NCBI GenBank assembly: GCA_034716535.1
Contig: JAYEJW010000310.1
Span: 1-11,010, forward strand
DNA from: JAYEJW01 sp034716535
Lineage (GTDB): Bacteria > Pseudomonadota > Gammaproteobacteria > Chromatiales > Chromatiaceae
Direction: 5' to 3'
Length of the DNA: 11,010 nucleotides
The translations under genes were made by a program, and so were the position numbers. This document shows positions 1 to 5,985 of the stretch, piece after piece (the stretch's first letter is position 1; the number at the start of each line of letters is the position of its first letter). The notes below the pieces were generated by a model. That model worked only from the letters and a program-made list of their open reading frames with translations, had not been told where the DNA came from and did not search any database.

Positions 1-360
1 GCCCGGTCCACCGGGACCCGGACCATAGCCACCTCCGCCCGGTCCACCGGGACCCGGACCATAGCCACCTCCGCCCGGTCCACCGGGAGCCGGGCCATAA
101 CCACCTCCGCCGGGACCACCGGGACCCGGACCATAGCCACCTCCGCCCGGTCCACCGGGACCCGGACCATAGCCACCTCCGCCCGGTCCACCGGGACCCG
201 GACCATAGCCACCTCCGCCCGGTCCACCGGGGCCCGGCCCGTAGCCACCTCCGCCGGGACCGCCGGGACCCGGGCCATAGCCGCCTCCGCCCGGTCCACC
301 GGGGCCCGGCCCGTAGCCACCTCCACCGGGACCGCCGGGACCCGGGCCAGAGCCACCGGG
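1..360 (-). repeat. 36-bp in-frame minisatellite, ten units, open at left edge
   Basis: Units begin at 1, 37, 73, 109, 145, 181, 217, 253, 289 and 325, each exactly 36 bp with no spacers. Units 1, 37, 145 and 181 are identical to each other, and units 217 and 289 are identical to each other. Unit 325 is the most diverged. Each unit contains an imperfect inverted repeat (GGTCC/GGACC flanking CCGGG-A-CCCGG), which could favour slippage. Because the period is a multiple of three, gain or loss of units would change protein length without a frameshift. Confidence 0.95.
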
Positions 361-573
361 AGCGCCGAACCCACCACCGGACGGCCGATAGTCGCCGGAC
401 GGCGGTGCGCCAGCCCCGTATCCCGGGCCGCCAAAGCCACCACCCGGGCCCCCGGAACCGGGGCTCCTGGGACCGGAAGGCCCGCCACCGAATCCGGCCG
501 CCTGTACCGATGAGCCCAAGGCCAAGCCGGCGACCAGCAATGCCACCGCTGTTTTCGTAGTTGCGTCTCTCAT
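1..573 (-). CDS. Secreted Gly/Pro/Tyr-rich tandem-repeat protein (partial, 3' end beyond left edge)
   Basis: No function is recognised. The minus-strand frame is open from an ATG at 573 to the window edge (191 codons seen, no stop). GGAG lies 6 nt before this ATG; an in-frame ATG at 585 has a poorly placed Shine-Dalgarno. Residues 1-25 form a classic Sec signal peptide: short charged N-terminus (MRD, K7), hydrophobic core (AVALLVAGLALG) and a VQA cleavage site near 25/26. Residues 26-71 are irregular Gly/Pro/Ser-rich sequence. Residues 72-191 are ten 12-residue units with consensus GGGYGPGPGGPG; the first unit is degenerate (Ser for Tyr), and one unit has GPAP for GPGP. No Cys is visible. The composition predicts an extracytoplasmic, disordered, beta-turn-rich structural protein. 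Resemblance to spider-silk GPGGX or elastin-like sequence is compositional only. Sulfur-globule proteins of sulfur oxidisers are another secreted Gly/Tyr-rich class it could belong to. The gene is real with good confidence; its role is unknown. Confidence 0.85.
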   Translation of the reverse strand, partial: MRDATTKTAVALLVAGLALGSSVQAAGFGGGPSGPRSPGSGGPGGGFGGPGYGAGAPPSGDYRPSGGGFGAPGGSGPGPGGPGGGGYGPGPGGPGGGGYGPGPGGPGGGGYGPGPGGPGGGGYGPGPGGPGGGGYGPGPGGPGGGGYGPGPGGPGGGGYGPAPGGPGGGGYGPGPGGPGGGGYGPGPGGPG

Positions 574-596
574 TCTGTTCTCCATCCTATTCCGGG

Positions 597-613
597 GACC
601 CGACATTCGGGTC
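597..613 (-). promoter_or_regulatory. Small GC-rich hairpin in the leader of the repeat-protein gene
   Basis: GACCCGA and TCGGGTC form a perfect 7-bp stem with a 3-nt loop (CAT). It sits 23 nt upstream of the chosen ATG at 573 and about 15 nt before its GGAG. It could be an mRNA-stabilising or translation-affecting leader hairpin, or a small operator in the divergent gap 574-710. I found no convincing -35/-10 pair on either strand in that gap. The palindrome is seen; any role is inferred. Confidence 0.35.
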
Positions 614-710
614 GATCCATACTACAAGGAATGGTCTTCAATCGTATAGGCGATTCCGATACCGCCAAATGTCCCCAAATAAGAAAACATGCGGCAACGA
701 GGCGCCAAAA

Positions 711-1004
711 ATGGACGACGCGAATTTTCTACAGCGACTGAGCAAACTCATCGGGCGGGACTGCCGGTATCTGGGGAAACGCTGCCGGCTGATCGAGATC
801 CTGGCCGACGAGGGAACCCTTGTCTTGGAGACGCGCGAGCAGGTACCTCCGATCCAGATCGATCAATACGGCCAGCCGGTATTCCGAGCCAACGAGGTGG
901 TACAGATCCCGATCTTCGGAGCCGACCCGGATCAATTCTCCGATGAGCTCATGGATGTACTTGCGTGCCTGAGCGCCTGCAGTGAGACCAACGGGACGGG
1001 CTAG
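711..1004 (+). CDS. Hypothetical protein, 97 residues, function unknown
   Basis: I do not recognise a named family. The start at 711 (MDDANFLQRL) is chosen because GAGG lies 8 nt upstream; an in-frame ATG at 669 would add 14 poorly protein-like residues with no good Shine-Dalgarno. The product is a soluble alpha/beta-looking protein with no signal peptide or membrane segment. It has an amphipathic N-terminal helix (FLQRLSKLIG), then RDCRYLGKRCRLIEIL and the strand-like segment GTLVLETRE (residues 35-43), then PPIQIDQYGQPVFR (46-59) and VVQIPIFG (63-70), and an acidic helical tail (FSDELMDVLACLSAC). Cys residues are at 18, 25, 86 and 90, not in an obvious metal motif. The alternation of short hydrophobic strands suggests a small beta-barrel-like fold, which is inference. 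The gene is divergent from the repeat-protein gene and converges on kdsB 44 nt away. The antisense frame (729-1040) looks like a shadow. Confidence 0.75.
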   Translation: MDDANFLQRLSKLIGRDCRYLGKRCRLIEILADEGTLVLETREQVPPIQIDQYGQPVFRANEVVQIPIFGADPDQFSDELMDVLACLSACSETNGTG

Positions 1005-1010
1005 CGTCCC
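993..1010. terminator. Weak hairpin between convergent genes
   Basis: GGGACG and CGTCCC form a 6-bp stem around a 6-nt loop containing the TAG stop of the 97-residue gene. It lies in the short gap where that gene and kdsB converge. No T-tract follows on either strand, so it is at best a weak or Rho-assisted end signal. I saw no better terminator for the kdsB operon in 1005-1048. Confidence 0.25.
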
Positions 1011-1048
1011 ACGGTCAGTAACCCGGGCGGTCCTTCGCATCCTTCAGC

Positions 1049-1846
1049 TCAGGCGTCCCCGCCACCCAGAAAACCGACCACGCGCTGCACGTCTGCGGCG
1101 GTATCCACGCCGGGACCTGGCTCCTCCTCGGCCAAGCTGACGTGGATGCCCTCCCCATGCCAGAGGACCCGGAGCTGCTCCAGGGACTCCGCCAGCTCCA
1201 AAGGCGATGGACGCGAGCTCACGAACCGTTCCAGAAAGGCCGCACGATAGGCGTAGAGGCCAATATGGCGGAGGAATTGCACGCTTCTCGGCAACGGATT
1301 TCGGCCGCCGAGGAACTCGTCCCGGTGCCAGGGCACGGGGGCGCGGGAGAAGTAGAGCGCATATCCGTTCGCATCCGTGACCACCTTGACCACATGCGGG
1401 TCGAACAGGGTCTCGGTGTCGCGGATCGGATAGGCCAGCGTGGTCATCCCCACGCGGTCGTGGCCGGCCAGGTCCCGCGCCACCCGGTCGATGAGGGCCG
1501 CAGGCATACAGGGCTCGTCGCCCTGAAGGTTCACCACGATGGCGTCCGGCCCCCAACTGCGGGCAACGACGACCTCGGCGATGCGGTCGGAGCCGCTGCG
1601 GTGCCCGGTCCCCGTCATCGCCACATCCGCGCCGAACGTCTTGCAGGCGTCCGCAATGCGCGCATCATCCGTGGCCACCACGACTTCCCCCGCCATGCTC
1701 TCGCGGGCGCGCTCGTAGACGTGCCGGATCAGCGGCTTGCCGGCGATCTCGAGAAGGGGCTTTCCCGGCAAGCGGGTGGAGCCGAAGCGCGCCGGGATGA
1801 CGACCTTGAAATCCGGGTCCGGCAGCGTGTCGCCAGGCAGGGTCAA
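1049..1846 (-). CDS. kdsB: 3-deoxy-manno-octulosonate cytidylyltransferase (CMP-Kdo synthetase)
   Basis: Transfers CMP from CTP to Kdo in the cytoplasm, making the CMP-Kdo used by Kdo transferase to build the LPS inner core. At 265 residues it is slightly longer than E. coli KdsB (248) because of about 11 extra N-terminal residues. The nucleotide-binding motif ARFGSTRLPGKP lies at 19-30, the VNLQGDEP motif with metal-binding Asp110 at 105-112, GYALYFSRAPVPW at 161-173, FLRHIGLYAYR at 191-201, and LEQLRVLW at 222-229 before PGPGVDT at 243-249. The start codon is TTG at 1846. No ATG or GTG exists between it and the conserved FKVVIPAR segment, and no other start lies upstream in frame. TTG overlaps the TGA of the upstream ycaR-type gene (TTGA), so translational coupling is likely. 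It is the last gene of the envelope operon. Confidence 0.97.
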   Translation of the reverse strand: MTLPGDTLPDPDFKVVIPARFGSTRLPGKPLLEIAGKPLIRHVYERARESMAGEVVVATDDARIADACKTFGADVAMTGTGHRSGSDRIAEVVVARSWGPDAIVVNLQGDEPCMPAALIDRVARDLAGHDRVGMTTLAYPIRDTETLFDPHVVKVVTDANGYALYFSRAPVPWHRDEFLGGRNPLPRSVQFLRHIGLYAYRAAFLERFVSSRPSPLELAESLEQLRVLWHGEGIHVSLAEEEPGPGVDTAADVQRVVGFLGGGDA

Positions 1847-2031
1847 ACCTTTGGGACCTCTTCGTCGGCGGCAAGCTCCCGCGCCTCCTCCTCGAGCATC
1901 ACGGGGATGTCGTCCCGGATCGGGAAGGCCAGACGGTCGCCAGGGCAGATCAGCTCCTGCGCCGACTTCTCGTAACGAAGCTTACCCTTGCAGATGGGGC
2001 ACACCAGGATGTCCAGCAGTTTCTTGTCCAT
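1843..2031 (-). CDS. ycaR: Trm112-family small zinc-binding protein (YcaR type)
   Basis: A 62-residue protein matching the bacterial YcaR/UPF0434 group of the Trm112 family. It has the typical opening MDKKLLDILVCPICKGKL, QELICPGDRLAFPIRDDIPVML at residues 25-46, and an acidic tail. Cys11 and Cys14 form a CPxC knuckle and Cys29 is a third possible ligand. In archaea and eukaryotes Trm112 is an activating subunit of methyltransferases; the bacterial role is not settled, so I give no function. The ATG at 2031 is preceded by AAAGG with 8 nt spacing. Its first 50 nt overlap, in another frame, the end of lpxK, and its TGA overlaps the TTG of kdsB. Its place between lpxK and kdsB is typical of gammaproteobacteria. 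Confidence 0.93.
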   Translation of the reverse strand: MDKKLLDILVCPICKGKLRYEKSAQELICPGDRLAFPIRDDIPVMLEEEARELAADEEVPKV

Positions 2032-3007
2032 TGTCTATGCCTTTCAGTCTGTCCAACAATCGTTGCTCGAAAGCGGCATCGAGCTTCGCCTCCACAGGCA
2101 GATACCAATGCTCGGCACTCGCGAAACGCTCACACTTGACTGCGTCCTTCTCGGTCATCAGTACCGGCCCCGGGGGCCAGGACCCCGCATCTTCACGGCT
2201 GAATCGGTGGTGATCCCGATAGGGACGCTCGTCCAGGTGCAATCCGTATCGGCGCAGTATGGTGAAAAAGCGTTCAGGATTGCCGACACCGGCAACCGCC
2301 GTAACCCGCTGTCGGTTGAAATCCTTGAGCTCCCGGGTAACCGCGGGGTCGCGCAGGCTCACCAGGCGCCCCGGAACAAGGCGCATGACCTGGCCGCCCG
2401 GGCAAGGCGCGCCGTTGCAGACCGTCAGATCCGCCTCCCGCCGGCGCGCCATTGGCTCGCGCAAGGGTCCCGCGGGGAGGCAGCGCCCGTTGCCGAAACC
2501 GCGCTGTGCGTCCACCACCAAGATCTCCAGATCCCGATGCAACCGATAGTGCTGGAGCCCATCGTCGGACAGAATCATATCGCATCCGCCCTCGCGCAGG
2601 AGCAACTGCGCCGCCGCCACCCGGTCTGGTCCCGCCGCCACCGGACACCCGCTGCGCCGCGCCAGCAACAGCGCCTCGTCTCCGACTTCGAAGGGGTCGC
2701 TGTCACGCGTGACCCGCAACGGCCAGACCACGGCGTTGCCACCGTAGCCACGGATAACGATACCCGGCCGAAAGCCCTGTCGGCGCAGGAAGGCGCTCAA
2801 CCACAGCACGAGAGGCGTCTTTCCGGTGCCGCCCACCGTAAGGTTCCCCACGACGATCACGGGAACCGGAAGACGGTGACACTCGCGCCATCCGCGCCGG
2901 TAGGCGAATCGCCGCATCTGCACGACGGCTTGGTACAGCCAGGACAGGGGGAGCAGGGCGACCGAGAGGGGATGACCCCGATACCAGATCGTCTCGGGAG
3001 TCATCAT
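1982..3007 (-). CDS. lpxK: Tetraacyldisaccharide 4'-kinase (lipid A kinase)
   Basis: Phosphorylates the 4' position of the tetraacyldisaccharide 1-phosphate lipid A precursor at the inner face of the inner membrane, giving lipid IVA. The product has 341 residues, a little longer than E. coli LpxK (328). An N-terminal membrane-anchoring hydrophobic stretch lies at about 13-30. The Walker A-like motif VGNLTVGGTGKTP is at 53-65, RGYGG at 86-90, GDEA at 109-112, LSDDGLQH with the acidic pair at 146-153, AGVGNPERFF at 239-248, YRDHHRFS at 263-270 and MTEKDAVKC at 284-292. All key kinase motifs are present. The ATG at 3007 overlaps the TGA of msbA (ATGA); a second ATG follows directly. The final ~17 residues read through the start of the Trm112 gene and look like a non-family tail. 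Confidence 0.97.
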   Translation of the reverse strand: MMTPETIWYRGHPLSVALLPLSWLYQAVVQMRRFAYRRGWRECHRLPVPVIVVGNLTVGGTGKTPLVLWLSAFLRRQGFRPGIVIRGYGGNAVVWPLRVTRDSDPFEVGDEALLLARRSGCPVAAGPDRVAAAQLLLREGGCDMILSDDGLQHYRLHRDLEILVVDAQRGFGNGRCLPAGPLREPMARRREADLTVCNGAPCPGGQVMRLVPGRLVSLRDPAVTRELKDFNRQRVTAVAGVGNPERFFTILRRYGLHLDERPYRDHHRFSREDAGSWPPGPVLMTEKDAVKCERFASAEHWYLPVEAKLDAAFEQRLLDRLKGIDNGQETAGHPGVPHLQG

Positions 3008-4788
3008 TTCGCCGATGAGCCGGGTTCCTGGGCGTTATGGAACTGCATCCGGTGCAGTTTCGCATAGTAGCCGTCGCGGGCAAGGAGGTCCTGGTGCTTG
3101 CCCTGCTCCACGACCCGGCCCTGATCCAACACCACGATACGGTCGGCATTCTCGATGGTCGACAGCCGATGCGCGATAACCAGGGTGGTGCGATGCCGCA
3201 TCAGCTGCTCCAGAGCGGCCTGGATGTGACGCTCCGCCTCGGTGTCCAGGGCCGAGGTGGCCTCATCCAAGATCAGAATGGGGGCGTCTTTCAGCATGGC
3301 TCGGGCGATGGCCAGACGCTGCCGCTGGCCGCCGGAGAGCAGCACCCCGCGGTCGCCGATCATGGTGTCGAACTCCATCGGCAGATCACGGATGAACTCA
3401 AGGGCATGGGCAGCCTCGGCCACGCGCTCGATCTCCCTCCTCTCCGCCATGCCCGGGGGTCCGTACGCAATATTGTTGGCCACCGTGTCGTTGAAGAGCA
3501 CCACGTCCTGGGTCACCAGCGAGATCTGCGCACGCAGGCTCTTCAAGGTGAGGGTCCGGACATCGATACCGTCGATGCGGATCTCCCCCGCACTCGGATC
3601 GTAAAAACGGGGCAAAAGGCTGACTAGCGTGGTCTTACCGCTACCGGAGCGGCCGACCAAGGCTACGCTCTCCCCCTGCTCGATGACGAGATCCAGATCC
3701 GTGAGCACCGCACCCTTGTCTTCGGAGTAGACGTGGCCCACGTCACGGTACTCCACGCGCCCGGCTGCACGCCCGATGACGCCGGTGCCCCTGTCCTGCT
3801 CCGACTCGGTGTCCAGCAGCTCGAACAGGCTCTCAGCGGCAATGATCCCGCGCTGCAGGTGAGAATTGACAGAGGTCAGGCGCTTGACCGGGGGGAGCAA
3901 CAGGCCCATCGCGACCACAAAGGACATGAAGGTACCCACGGAGATATCCGCACGCAGTCCCTGCATGGTGGATAGATACACGATAACGGCGATGGCCAGC
4001 GCCGAGATCAGCTGCACCAGGGGCACGCTGACCGCTTCGGTGGCAATCATCTTCATCTGCAGGGAGCGCGTCTTCTCATTGATCGAGGAGAAGTGGGCCG
4101 ACTCGTGGTCCTGTCCGCCGAATGCCTTGACCACGCGATGAGCATCGATGACCTCCTGGGCCGCATGGGTCAGCTCTCCCACCCGATCCTGGATGCGCTT
4201 GCTCACGCGCCTGAAACGCTTGGTTGCGTACTTGACCGCGGCCGCCATCGCCGGCCCGATGATCAGAAAAATGGCCGATAGGGTCGCGTTGATATAGAAC
4301 ATGTAGGCCATCAGCCCGATGACCGTAAAGCCGTCGCGAACGATGGTCGTAACCGCCGTGGTAGCGGCGCTGGCCACGTTCTCCACATTGTAGGTCAACT
4401 TGGCCAGGATCTGCCCGGAGCTATGGTTGTCGTAGTAGCGGGTAGGCGCACGCAGCAGGTGCTCGAACATCGCCTGACGCAGGTCCGCCACCACCCGCCG
4501 TCCCACCCATTTCAGGAAATAGGTGTTCACGAAGCCGGCAATGCCGCGCACGATGAACAGCGCCACCAGAATGACCGGCATGGCACGTGCCACCTCGATG
4601 TTGCGATCCACGAAGCTGCCGTCCAACAGCGGCTGCATCATGGCGGCAAAGGCGGGCTCGGTCGCCGCATAGACGAGCATCCCGAGGATGGAGATGGAGA
4701 ACATCCGCCAGTACGGCTTGGCGTAGCCGAGCAGACGACCGTAGATCTGGCGGGCGGACCCCGAGACGACGCCGTCCGCGCGACTCAC
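3004..4788 (-). CDS. msbA: Lipid A export ABC transporter, permease/ATPase MsbA
   Basis: A half-size ABC exporter that, as a homodimer in the inner membrane, flips core-lipid A from the cytoplasmic to the periplasmic leaflet. It has 594 residues, close to E. coli MsbA (582). The N-terminal membrane domain has about six segments (near 28-50, 68-92, 143-165, 168-188, 255-275 and 285-305). The ATPase domain begins near 345, with Walker A GRSGSGKTT at 379-387, Q-loop VTQD at 425-428, signature LSGGQRQ at 484-490, Walker B LILDEATSALD at 505-515 and switch His540. The start is GTG at 4788, overlapping the TGA of exbD (GTGA); no good Shine-Dalgarno is seen, so coupling to exbD translation is likely. 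Other lipid exporters share this architecture, but the lpxK neighbour and sequence support MsbA. Confidence 0.95.
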   Translation of the reverse strand: MSRADGVVSGSARQIYGRLLGYAKPYWRMFSISILGMLVYAATEPAFAAMMQPLLDGSFVDRNIEVARAMPVILVALFIVRGIAGFVNTYFLKWVGRRVVADLRQAMFEHLLRAPTRYYDNHSSGQILAKLTYNVENVASAATTAVTTIVRDGFTVIGLMAYMFYINATLSAIFLIIGPAMAAAVKYATKRFRRVSKRIQDRVGELTHAAQEVIDAHRVVKAFGGQDHESAHFSSINEKTRSLQMKMIATEAVSVPLVQLISALAIAVIVYLSTMQGLRADISVGTFMSFVVAMGLLLPPVKRLTSVNSHLQRGIIAAESLFELLDTESEQDRGTGVIGRAAGRVEYRDVGHVYSEDKGAVLTDLDLVIEQGESVALVGRSGSGKTTLVSLLPRFYDPSAGEIRIDGIDVRTLTLKSLRAQISLVTQDVVLFNDTVANNIAYGPPGMAERREIERVAEAAHALEFIRDLPMEFDTMIGDRGVLLSGGQRQRLAIARAMLKDAPILILDEATSALDTEAERHIQAALEQLMRHRTTLVIAHRLSTIENADRIVVLDQGRVVEQGKHQDLLARDGYYAKLHRMQFHNAQEPGSSAK

Positions 4789-5210
4789 GGCGTTTCGTCT
4801 GGCCGCGTCGCGGCGAAGGCAAAGCGCAGCAATCCGAGCTGGCTGGCCGCATCCATGACCGTCATAACCGCCTGATGGGGGGTCTTGGCATCGGCCTTGA
4901 TGACCACCGGCAGCTCGCGGTCCTCACCGGTGGCGCCGGCGATGGCCTTCTTCAGGGTCTCCAGCTCGCGGTCGACCACCGTGCGCTCGTTGACATAGAA
5001 ACGCCCTTCCCGGTCGATGGTTATCTCGAGCACGTGAGGCTCGTCGGTGGGGACTTCCTCACCCTGGGCCTCCGGCAGCTGGACCTTGATTCGGGCGTCT
5101 TCCTTGAACGTGGTGGAAACCATGAAAAAGATGAGCAGCAGGAACACCACGTCGATCAGCGGTGTGAGATTGATGTCCGGCGGGTCCGACCGGCGGGGAC
5201 GAAGGTTCAT
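4785..5210 (-). CDS. exbD: ExbD/TolR-family biopolymer transport protein
   Basis: A 141-residue inner-membrane motor subunit that couples proton flow to periplasmic work together with ExbB. It has a short cytoplasmic N-terminus (MNLRPRRSDPPDINLTPLID), one transmembrane helix at about 15-32 carrying the key proton-path Asp20 in NLTPLIDVVFLLLIFFMV, and a periplasmic domain from about 35 to the end (IKVQLPEA, LEITIDREGRFYVN, PVVIKADAKTPHQAVMTVMD). The ATG at 5210 shares its A with the last base of the exbB stop (TGATG) and has GGAGG 10 nt upstream. Its partner by context is the upstream exbB. No tonB or tolA lies in the window, so the periplasmic effector is unknown; ExbD-like proteins in this lpxK context may serve envelope rather than TonB-receptor functions (inference). 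Confidence 0.93.
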   Translation of the reverse strand: MNLRPRRSDPPDINLTPLIDVVFLLLIFFMVSTTFKEDARIKVQLPEAQGEEVPTDEPHVLEITIDREGRFYVNERTVVDRELETLKKAIAGATGEDRELPVVIKADAKTPHQAVMTVMDAASQLGLLRFAFAATRPDETP

Positions 5211-5836
5211 CAGGCGGCGTCCTCCGCATCCTCCCGCTCTCCCTTCATGACCTCCACCAGCTTCAATGCCTGCTCCTCCATGGCGATGGTCAGCTTGTTC
5301 ACCTTGCTGTTGAAGTAACGGTGGAACATCAGGGTCGGGATGGCCACCGACAGCCCCGCGGCGGTGGTGATCAAGGCCTTGGAGATGCCGCCCGCGAGCA
5401 CCCCCGGGTTACCAACACCGGCGTCCATGATGACGCTGAAGACGTCGATCATGCCGATGACCGTACCCAGCAGTCCCAGCAACGGAGCCACCGATGCGAT
5501 GGTGCCCAGGGTGTTGAGATAGCGCTCCATCTCCGCCACCACGTGGCGGCCCGTGTCGTTGATGGCCTCCTTCATCACCTCCCGGGAATGGTAGCGGTTG
5601 ACCAGTCCCGCGGTGAGCATCCGCCCCAACGGCGAGCCGTCGCGAATATTGGCGACGCGCTCGGAGGTCAACTGCCTCTGCCGGTGCCACTGCCAGATCC
5701 TGGTCACCAGCTGGTCCGGCATGATCCGCCGCCGGCGCAGCGTCCACAGCCGTTCCAGCACGATGGCGGTTGCAATGACGGAACAGGCGACGATCGGCAG
5801 CATCAACCAGCCGCCGGCTTGCATCAACTCGAGCAC
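5210..5836 (-). CDS. exbB: ExbB/TolQ-family motor protein (MotA/TolQ/ExbB proton channel)
   Basis: A 208-residue inner-membrane proton-channel subunit that works with ExbD. Three membrane segments are visible: about 11-30 (LMLPIVACSVIATAIVLERL), 110-132 (LGTIASVAPLLGLLGTVIGM) and 152-174 (SKALITTAAGLSVAIPTLMF). The second and third carry the Gly- and Thr-rich helices typical of the family. A cytoplasmic region lies at 31-108 and a charged tail follows 175. The GTG at 5836 is chosen because a perfect GGAGGTGA lies 7 nt upstream (5851-5844); an in-frame ATG at 5824 would have a less suitable distance. It is the first gene of the exbB-exbD-msbA-lpxK-ycaR-kdsB run, 144 bp after comEC. Assignment to ExbB rather than TolQ rests on the lpxK neighbourhood. 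Confidence 0.92.
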   Translation of the reverse strand: MLELMQAGGWLMLPIVACSVIATAIVLERLWTLRRRRIMPDQLVTRIWQWHRQRQLTSERVANIRDGSPLGRMLTAGLVNRYHSREVMKEAINDTGRHVVAEMERYLNTLGTIASVAPLLGLLGTVIGMIDVFSVIMDAGVGNPGVLAGGISKALITTAAGLSVAIPTLMFHRYFNSKVNKLTIAMEEQALKLVEVMKGEREDAEDAA

Positions 5837-5843
5837 CTGGGGT

Positions 5844-5851
5844 TCACCTCC
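5844..5851 (-). promoter_or_regulatory. Perfect Shine-Dalgarno deciding the exbB start
   Basis: GGAGGTGA on the minus strand is fully complementary to the 16S rRNA 3' end and lies 7 nt before the GTG at 5836. This settles the GTG over the nearby TTG at 5827 and ATG at 5824, and predicts efficient initiation at the head of the operon. Confidence 0.8.
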
Positions 5852-5956
5852 GCCCTCGAAACATGTCTCTTTATGTGCTGGATCTCCGCCTGTCCCATCG
5901 GGCTCCCTGCATTCTCGGCACAGCGACGAACAGGCGGCTTGTATCCTCTCGCATTC

Positions 5957-5985
5957 ATCATACTCGAACCGGGACCAGGGCTAAA
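5957..5985 (-). promoter_or_regulatory. Candidate sigma70-type promoter for the exbB-kdsB operon
   Basis: TATGAT (5962-5957, five of six matches to TATAAT) lies 17 nt after TTTAGC (5985-5980), a weak -35 that overlaps the comEC stop codon. The predicted start would leave a leader of about 110 nt before the exbB GTG. It is in the only sizeable gap (5837-5980) upstream of the operon. The -10 is good and the -35 poor, so this is tentative. Confidence 0.35.

Noticed and set aside
1..360. 36-bp periodicity suggestive of a CRISPR array
   Set aside because: Units are contiguous with no spacers, lie in a single open frame behind a signal peptide, and vary mainly at synonymous positions.
561..710. 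Longer start for the 97-residue protein at 561 or 669
   Set aside because: The extension reads antisense through the signal-peptide start of the divergent gene and lacks a good Shine-Dalgarno; ATG 711 has GAGG at 8 nt.
729..1040. 103-codon minus-strand ORF
   Set aside because: Antisense to the 97-residue gene, with no Shine-Dalgarno seen and a composition typical of a high-GC shadow frame.
1142..3067. Long plus-strand ORFs (1142-1975, 1988-3067)
   Set aside because: They are antisense to kdsB, ycaR and lpxK, which carry complete family motifs; the plus-strand products show no recognisable domain.
5824..5961. Small minus-strand ORF (45 codons from ATG 5961) between comEC and exbB
   Set aside because: It overlaps the candidate -10 and the exbB start, lacks a Shine-Dalgarno, and its product has no protein-like pattern.
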